From Acidobacteriota bacterium (GTDB lineage Bacteria; Acidobacteriota; UBA890; WLXD01), in contig JACZXM010000093.1 of assembly GCA_022571615.1 (NCBI GenBank), positions 1 to 8,757 of the forward strand: a stretch of 8,757 bases of DNA. The letters are read 5' to 3'. Shown piece by piece: positions 5,998-8,757 of the stretch. The notes below the pieces were generated by a model. That model was not told where the DNA came from. It searched no databases and saw nothing but the letters and a program-made list of their open reading frames with translations. The position numbers and the translations under genes were made by a program. Position 1 is the first letter of the stretch; every line of letters starts with the position of its first letter.

Positions 5998-7383
5998 TCA
6001 GGCCGAGAGCTTGGCAGCCAGGTATTCCGCCAGCCGGGCGGTTCCGACCCGTTCCTGCTCCATGCTGTCGCGATCGCGCACCGTGACCGTATCGTCTTCC
6101 AGGGTCTGGAAGTCGATCGTCACACAGAACGGCGTGCCCACCTCGTCCTCACGCCGGTATCGCTTGCCGATGCTTCCCGACACGTCATATAGCGTGTGGA
6201 ATCGACCGCGGAGATCGTCGGCGATCCTACGCGCGGGTTCGGTCAACTTCTTCACCAGCGGGAACACGGCCAGCTGACGGGGCGCGATATGCGGCGCGAA
6301 CCGGAGCACCGTTCGTTCTTCGTCCCCCACCTTTTCCACCGCGAACGCATCCGACAGCACGGTCAGGACCGTTCGATCCAGGCCGGCCGAGGTCTCGATC
6401 ACCGACGGGACATACTTCTCCTGCCGGGTTGGATCGAAATAGGACTGATCCTTGCCCGATGCCTCCATGTGCTGCGTGAGGTCGTAGTTGCCACGATTCG
6501 CAACCCCCTCGAGCTCCTGCCAGCCGAAGGGGAACTCGTACTCCAGATCGGTCGTGTACTTGGCGTAGTGCGCCAGCTCTTCCGCATCGTGCTCGCGCCG
6601 CCGGAGCTTCTCAGATCGGATCCCTAGGCTCTCGTACCAGGCATGGCGCTCATCGAGCCAGTACTCGAACCACTTCCGCTCCTCGTCGGGATGAACGAAG
6701 AACTCCATCTCCATCTGCTCGAACTCGCGCGAGCGAAAGGTAAAATTGCGCGGCGTGACCTCGTTGCGGAAGGCCTTTCCCACCTGCGCGATCCCGAACG
6801 GCACCTTCATCCGGCTGGAGAGCTGAACGTTGCGGTAGTTCACGAAGATCGCCTGCGCGGTCTCCGGCCTCAGATAGGCGACGGACTTGGTATCCGCTGC
6901 TGCGCCCACTCGGGTCTCGAACATGAGCCGAAACTCGCGCGGCGCTGTGAGCTCACCGCCGCAGTGCGGGCAGGCCGTGGGGGTCTCACCACCCGGGGGC
7001 TCTCGCCCCTCGAAGCCGGGGAAGATCTTGCCGAGAGTCCCGTCGCCGGTGGCGTCGCGGAGCAGGTGATCGAGCCGCATGCGTCGCTTGCACTCCTTGC
7101 AGTCGACCATCATGTCGAAGAACGACTCCAGGTGCCCCGAAGCCTCCCAGACCTTCGGGTGCATGATGATCGCGGCGTCAAAGCCGACGACATCGTCGCG
7201 CTGCCGAACGGTCTGGTTCCACCAGGAATCGAGCACGCGGCGCCGGAGCTCCACTCCCATCGGGCCGTAGTCCCAGAACCCGTTCAAGCCCCCGTAGATC
7301 TCACTGCTCGGAAAGATGAAACCACGCCGCTTGCATAGTGATACCAGGGCATCAAGGCTGCTGGTGGGGTCGTCGCTGCTCAC
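5998..7383 (-). CDS. glyQS: Glycyl-tRNA synthetase, single-chain alpha2 type
   Basis: Class II synthetase that charges tRNA-Gly with glycine; this is the homodimeric form, not the alpha2-beta2 GlyQ/GlyS form of most Gamma- and Betaproteobacteria. It has 461 residues, family-typical. N-terminal LVSLCKRRGFIFPSSEIYGG (13-32) and GFWDYGPMGVELRR (35-48) are diagnostic. A zinc site is formed by CKEC (Cys95, Cys98) and CPHC (Cys138, Cys141). The catalytic core has YLRPETAQAIFVNY (170-183), motif 2 FRNEVTPRNFTFRSREFEQM (205-224) and motif 3 GLDRTVLTVL (334-343). The anticodon-binding domain has APHIAPRQLAVFPL (363-376) and GSIGKRYRREDEVGTPFCVT (403-422). The start is GTG at 7383, since the conserved region begins within 13 residues; only a weak AAGAGA lies upstream. 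It follows the aminotransferase by 52 bases and precedes nth by 32. No T-box leader fits in the short gap. Confidence 0.97.
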   Translation of the reverse strand: MSSDDPTSSLDALVSLCKRRGFIFPSSEIYGGLNGFWDYGPMGVELRRRVLDSWWNQTVRQRDDVVGFDAAIIMHPKVWEASGHLESFFDMMVDCKECKRRMRLDHLLRDATGDGTLGKIFPGFEGREPPGGETPTACPHCGGELTAPREFRLMFETRVGAAADTKSVAYLRPETAQAIFVNYRNVQLSSRMKVPFGIAQVGKAFRNEVTPRNFTFRSREFEQMEMEFFVHPDEERKWFEYWLDERHAWYESLGIRSEKLRRREHDAEELAHYAKYTTDLEYEFPFGWQELEGVANRGNYDLTQHMEASGKDQSYFDPTRQEKYVPSVIETSAGLDRTVLTVLSDAFAVEKVGDEERTVLRFAPHIAPRQLAVFPLVKKLTEPARRIADDLRGRFHTLYDVSGSIGKRYRREDEVGTPFCVTIDFQTLEDDTVTVRDRDSMEQERVGTARLAEYLAAKLSA

Positions 7384-7435
7384 CGTGGGTCTGTCTCTTG
7401 TCGTGAACGAAATCCGGAGAGGGATGCCGAGGCAC

Positions 7436-8635
7436 TCAGTTCTCTATCAGCTCCCCCGCGTGTCGTTGGACTCGCTCCAGGGCCCGAGCCACGTCGATCG
7501 CGTCCTCCTCAGCGCCCAGTAGCACGTTCTGGCGCACCCAGACAGTCTCGCTTGCGCAAGCCCGCTCGGCAACCGGGCAGTCCCCGACCCGATGCGGCAC
7601 CGCGCTATCTCGGAACAATGCCTGGGCATAGGCCGGGCTGTCGTAGCCCGCCGTGGCGGGTATCCCCTCGGCGGTTAAAGCCGCCACGAGCGCCGCCTTC
7701 GAGACGCCACCAAATGCCGTGCGGTCGAGCCGCAGCACCACCAGGTGCCAGGAGCTGGTCTCGACCTCGGGCGCCATGGCCTGGGATCGCACGCCGGGCA
7801 ACCTCTCGAGCGCCGCCCGCAGCGCGCGCGCGTTTCGATCCCGGCGCTGGAGCTCCTCCGGATAGCGCTCGAGCGCGGCGCACAGCAGTGCACCATGGAA
7901 TTCCGACATGCGCAGGTTGCTCCCCAGGCGTACGTGGCGATAGCGCTCGCCCGAGGCGCCCCGCCCGTTGTTGGCCAGCGACCGGTAACTGGCGGCAAGC
8001 TCATCATCGTCGGTGACGATGGCCCCGCCTTCGCCGCAGGTCAGGTTCTTGCTGGCGTGAAACGAGAAGGCCCCGGCCCGGCCGATGGCGCCGACGCCGC
8101 GGCCATCGATCCGCGCTCCCCACGCCTGGGCCGCATCTTCGATAATCGCCAGTGAGTGCCGCTGGGCAATCCGCACGATCGCGGACATTGCCGCCGGCAT
8201 GCCGCCGATATGAACCGGCACGATCGCCACCGTACGCGGTCCGACAAGCGCCTCGACAGCGACCGGGTCGAGCCCGAGGCCTTCTGCCTCGACGTCTGCG
8301 AAAACAGGTACGCCACCGGCGTGGAGCACCGCCGTGGCAGTGGCCACGAAGGTATAGGCCGGCACGATGACCTCGGCGCCCGGCTCCATCCCCAGCTCCT
8401 GGAGCGGGACCCTGAGCGCCGCTTCGCCGTTGACCACGCAGATCGCATGCCGGGCCCCCTGATAGGCCGCGAATTTCTTCTCGAAGCGGCGCACGAAGGG
8501 TCCGTAGCGGCTGTCCCAGTTGCCCGACGCGAGCACCTGCTCGAGCAGCTCCCGCTCGCGCCCGCCCGCCTGCGGCCAGTCAGGATAGGGCCGCTGTCGA
8601 ATCGGCTCGCCGCCGTTGATCGCCAGTGCCGGCAT
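7436..8635 (-). CDS. DegT/DnrJ/EryC1/StrS-family PLP aminotransferase
   Basis: Fold-type I, pyridoxal-phosphate aminotransferase of about 399 residues. The family transfers an amino group to keto-sugars or keto-cyclitols for envelope polysaccharides or secondary metabolites. Visible marks, numbered from the ATG at 8635: LAINGGEPIR (4-13), YGPFVRRFEKKFAAYQGARH (44-63), VIVPAYTFVATATAVL (89-104), EDAAQAWGA with cofactor-contacting Asp167 and Gln170, SFHASKNLTCGEGGAIVTDD with Schiff-base Lys196, GSNLRMSEFHGALL, and C-terminal ERACASETVWVRQNVLLG. The phosphate-binding NGT/NGS is NGE (69-71), an unusual change. The start at 8635 is preferred to a GTG at 8662 because GAGGAA lies 7 bases before it and family members begin near LAINGG. 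No sugar-nucleotide genes are nearby, so the substrate cannot be assigned. It is first in the unit with glyQS, nth and metG. Confidence 0.92.
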   Translation of the reverse strand: MPALAINGGEPIRQRPYPDWPQAGGRERELLEQVLASGNWDSRYGPFVRRFEKKFAAYQGARHAICVVNGEAALRVPLQELGMEPGAEVIVPAYTFVATATAVLHAGGVPVFADVEAEGLGLDPVAVEALVGPRTVAIVPVHIGGMPAAMSAIVRIAQRHSLAIIEDAAQAWGARIDGRGVGAIGRAGAFSFHASKNLTCGEGGAIVTDDDELAASYRSLANNGRGASGERYRHVRLGSNLRMSEFHGALLCAALERYPEELQRRDRNARALRAALERLPGVRSQAMAPEVETSSWHLVVLRLDRTAFGGVSKAALVAALTAEGIPATAGYDSPAYAQALFRDSAVPHRVGDCPVAERACASETVWVRQNVLLGAEEDAIDVARALERVQRHAGELIEN

Positions 8636-8642
8636 TTTCGTA

Positions 8643-8648
8643 TTCCTC
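8643..8648 (-). promoter_or_regulatory. Ribosome binding site that sets the aminotransferase start
   Basis: GAGGAA on the minus strand, 7 bases before ATG at 8635, is the strongest Shine-Dalgarno match in the second gene block. It excludes the upstream in-frame GTG at 8662, which has no such site. It sits at the edge of the palindrome CTCGCGAG (8646-8653), so pairing there could partly mask it. Confidence 0.7.
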
Positions 8649-8654
8649 GCGAGT

Positions 8655-8672
8655 GGCGACACGCTAGTCGCC
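8655..8672 (-). promoter_or_regulatory. Perfect hairpin in the aminotransferase leader
   Basis: In the minus-strand RNA, GGCGAC and GTCGCC form a perfect six-base stem around the six-base loop TAGCGT. It lies between repeat copy C and the ribosome binding site, 20 bases before the ATG. There is no U-tract after it, so it is not a standard intrinsic terminator; it might be an operator, an RNA-stabilising stem or chance in GC-rich DNA. Confidence 0.35.
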
Positions 8673-8674
8673 GT

Positions 8675-8734
8675 CTAGGAGGCCGTGGTGGAAGTGTGAT
8701 GGGTCTGGTTACACCGCCAAGGGTGCAGATGCAA
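8675..8734 (-). repeat. Dispersed repeat, copy C (60 bases, inverted relative to copy A)
   Basis: Read on the minus strand it starts TTGCATCTG and ends GGCCTCCTAG. It aligns without gaps to 1-60 (46 of 60) and, over its last 41 bases, to copy B (38 of 41). In the shared frame it reads LHLHPWRCNQTHHTSTTAS and a TAG stop. That frame stays open from the right window edge (8756), so it could be the tail of a minus-strand gene outside the window, although the upstream residues (HRRRRGA) look like GC-rich filler. It ends about 40 bases upstream of the aminotransferase ATG. The stretch beyond (8735-8757) shows nothing else I recognise. Confidence 0.85.
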
Positions 8735-8757
8735 GGCGCCGCGACGTCGGCGATGCC

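Noticed and set aside
6643..7338. Plus-strand open frame (231 codons) opposite glyQS
   Set aside because: Shadow of a fully recognisable glycyl-tRNA synthetase; no motif or context of its own.
7384..7435. T-box or other riboswitch ahead of glyQS
   Set aside because: The gap is only 52 bases, too short for a T-box, and no T-box core sequence is present.
8636..8662. Aminotransferase start at GTG 8662 (nine extra residues)
   Set aside because: No Shine-Dalgarno upstream, the hairpin loop would be in the coding region, and the ATG at 8635 has GAGGAA at ideal spacing with the family-typical N-terminus.
1..8734. Copies A and C as the inverted ends of an 8.7 kb composite transposon
   Set aside because: The DNA between them is mostly housekeeping genes, no transposase is present, the copies are only 46/60 identical and a third copy lies in the middle. 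A dispersed repeat explains it better.

Overview
The window is 8.76 kb of GC-rich DNA (clearly above 60 % by eye), densely packed with eight protein-coding genes and no gene-free stretch longer than about 190 bases. The gene content points to a diderm bacterium: lolA and a signal-peptide lipoprotein imply an outer membrane, and a long-chain polyprenyl diphosphate synthase implies quinones. The single-chain (alpha2) glycyl-tRNA synthetase and the short methionyl-tRNA synthetase without zinc cysteines are not the usual gamma/betaproteobacterial forms. A deltaproteobacterial-type lineage (Myxococcota or a relative) would fit, but that placement is inference.

Layout. (1) Bases 1-60 carry a repeat copy. 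(2) Bases 44-2617, minus strand, form a tight three-gene operon read lolA -> polyprenyl diphosphate synthase -> LolA/LolB-like lipoprotein, with a 3-base overlap and a 4-base gap at the junctions. (3) Bases 2618-2805 are a divergent promoter region with an almost symmetric -10 element. (4) Bases 2806-3540, plus strand, encode a divergent ThiD/HMP-kinase-fold protein that lacks the usual catalytic motif. It converges on the next block. (5) Bases 3581-8635, minus strand, are read in the order DegT/DnrJ/EryC1-family aminotransferase -> glyQS -> nth -> metG, with gaps of 52, 32 and 15 bases, probably one transcription unit. (6) Bases 8643-8734 hold that unit's leader: a strong ribosome binding site, a perfect hairpin and another repeat copy.

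How the genes fit together. The lolA operon pairs the periplasmic lipoprotein carrier with a second lipoprotein of probable related fold, plus an isoprenoid chain elongation enzyme for quinone tails. The second block is mostly housekeeping: two aminoacyl-tRNA synthetases, a base-excision-repair glycosylase and a PLP sugar/cyclitol-type aminotransferase whose substrate cannot be told from here.

The most unusual signal is a dispersed repeat found three times (1-60 plus, 5217-5257 minus, 8675-8734 minus). All copies end sharply at the same CTAG. The two 60-base copies align without gaps at 46/60, and the middle copy matches one of them at 38/41. One copy supplies the last 13 residues or so of Nth, and another supplies the stop codon and last residues of the lipoprotein. 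All three share a reading frame ending in the same TAG stop. Its nature (mobile remnant, genomic repeat or shared C-terminal coding tail) is unresolved. I see no CRISPR array, tRNA, rRNA, phage gene or intact insertion sequence.
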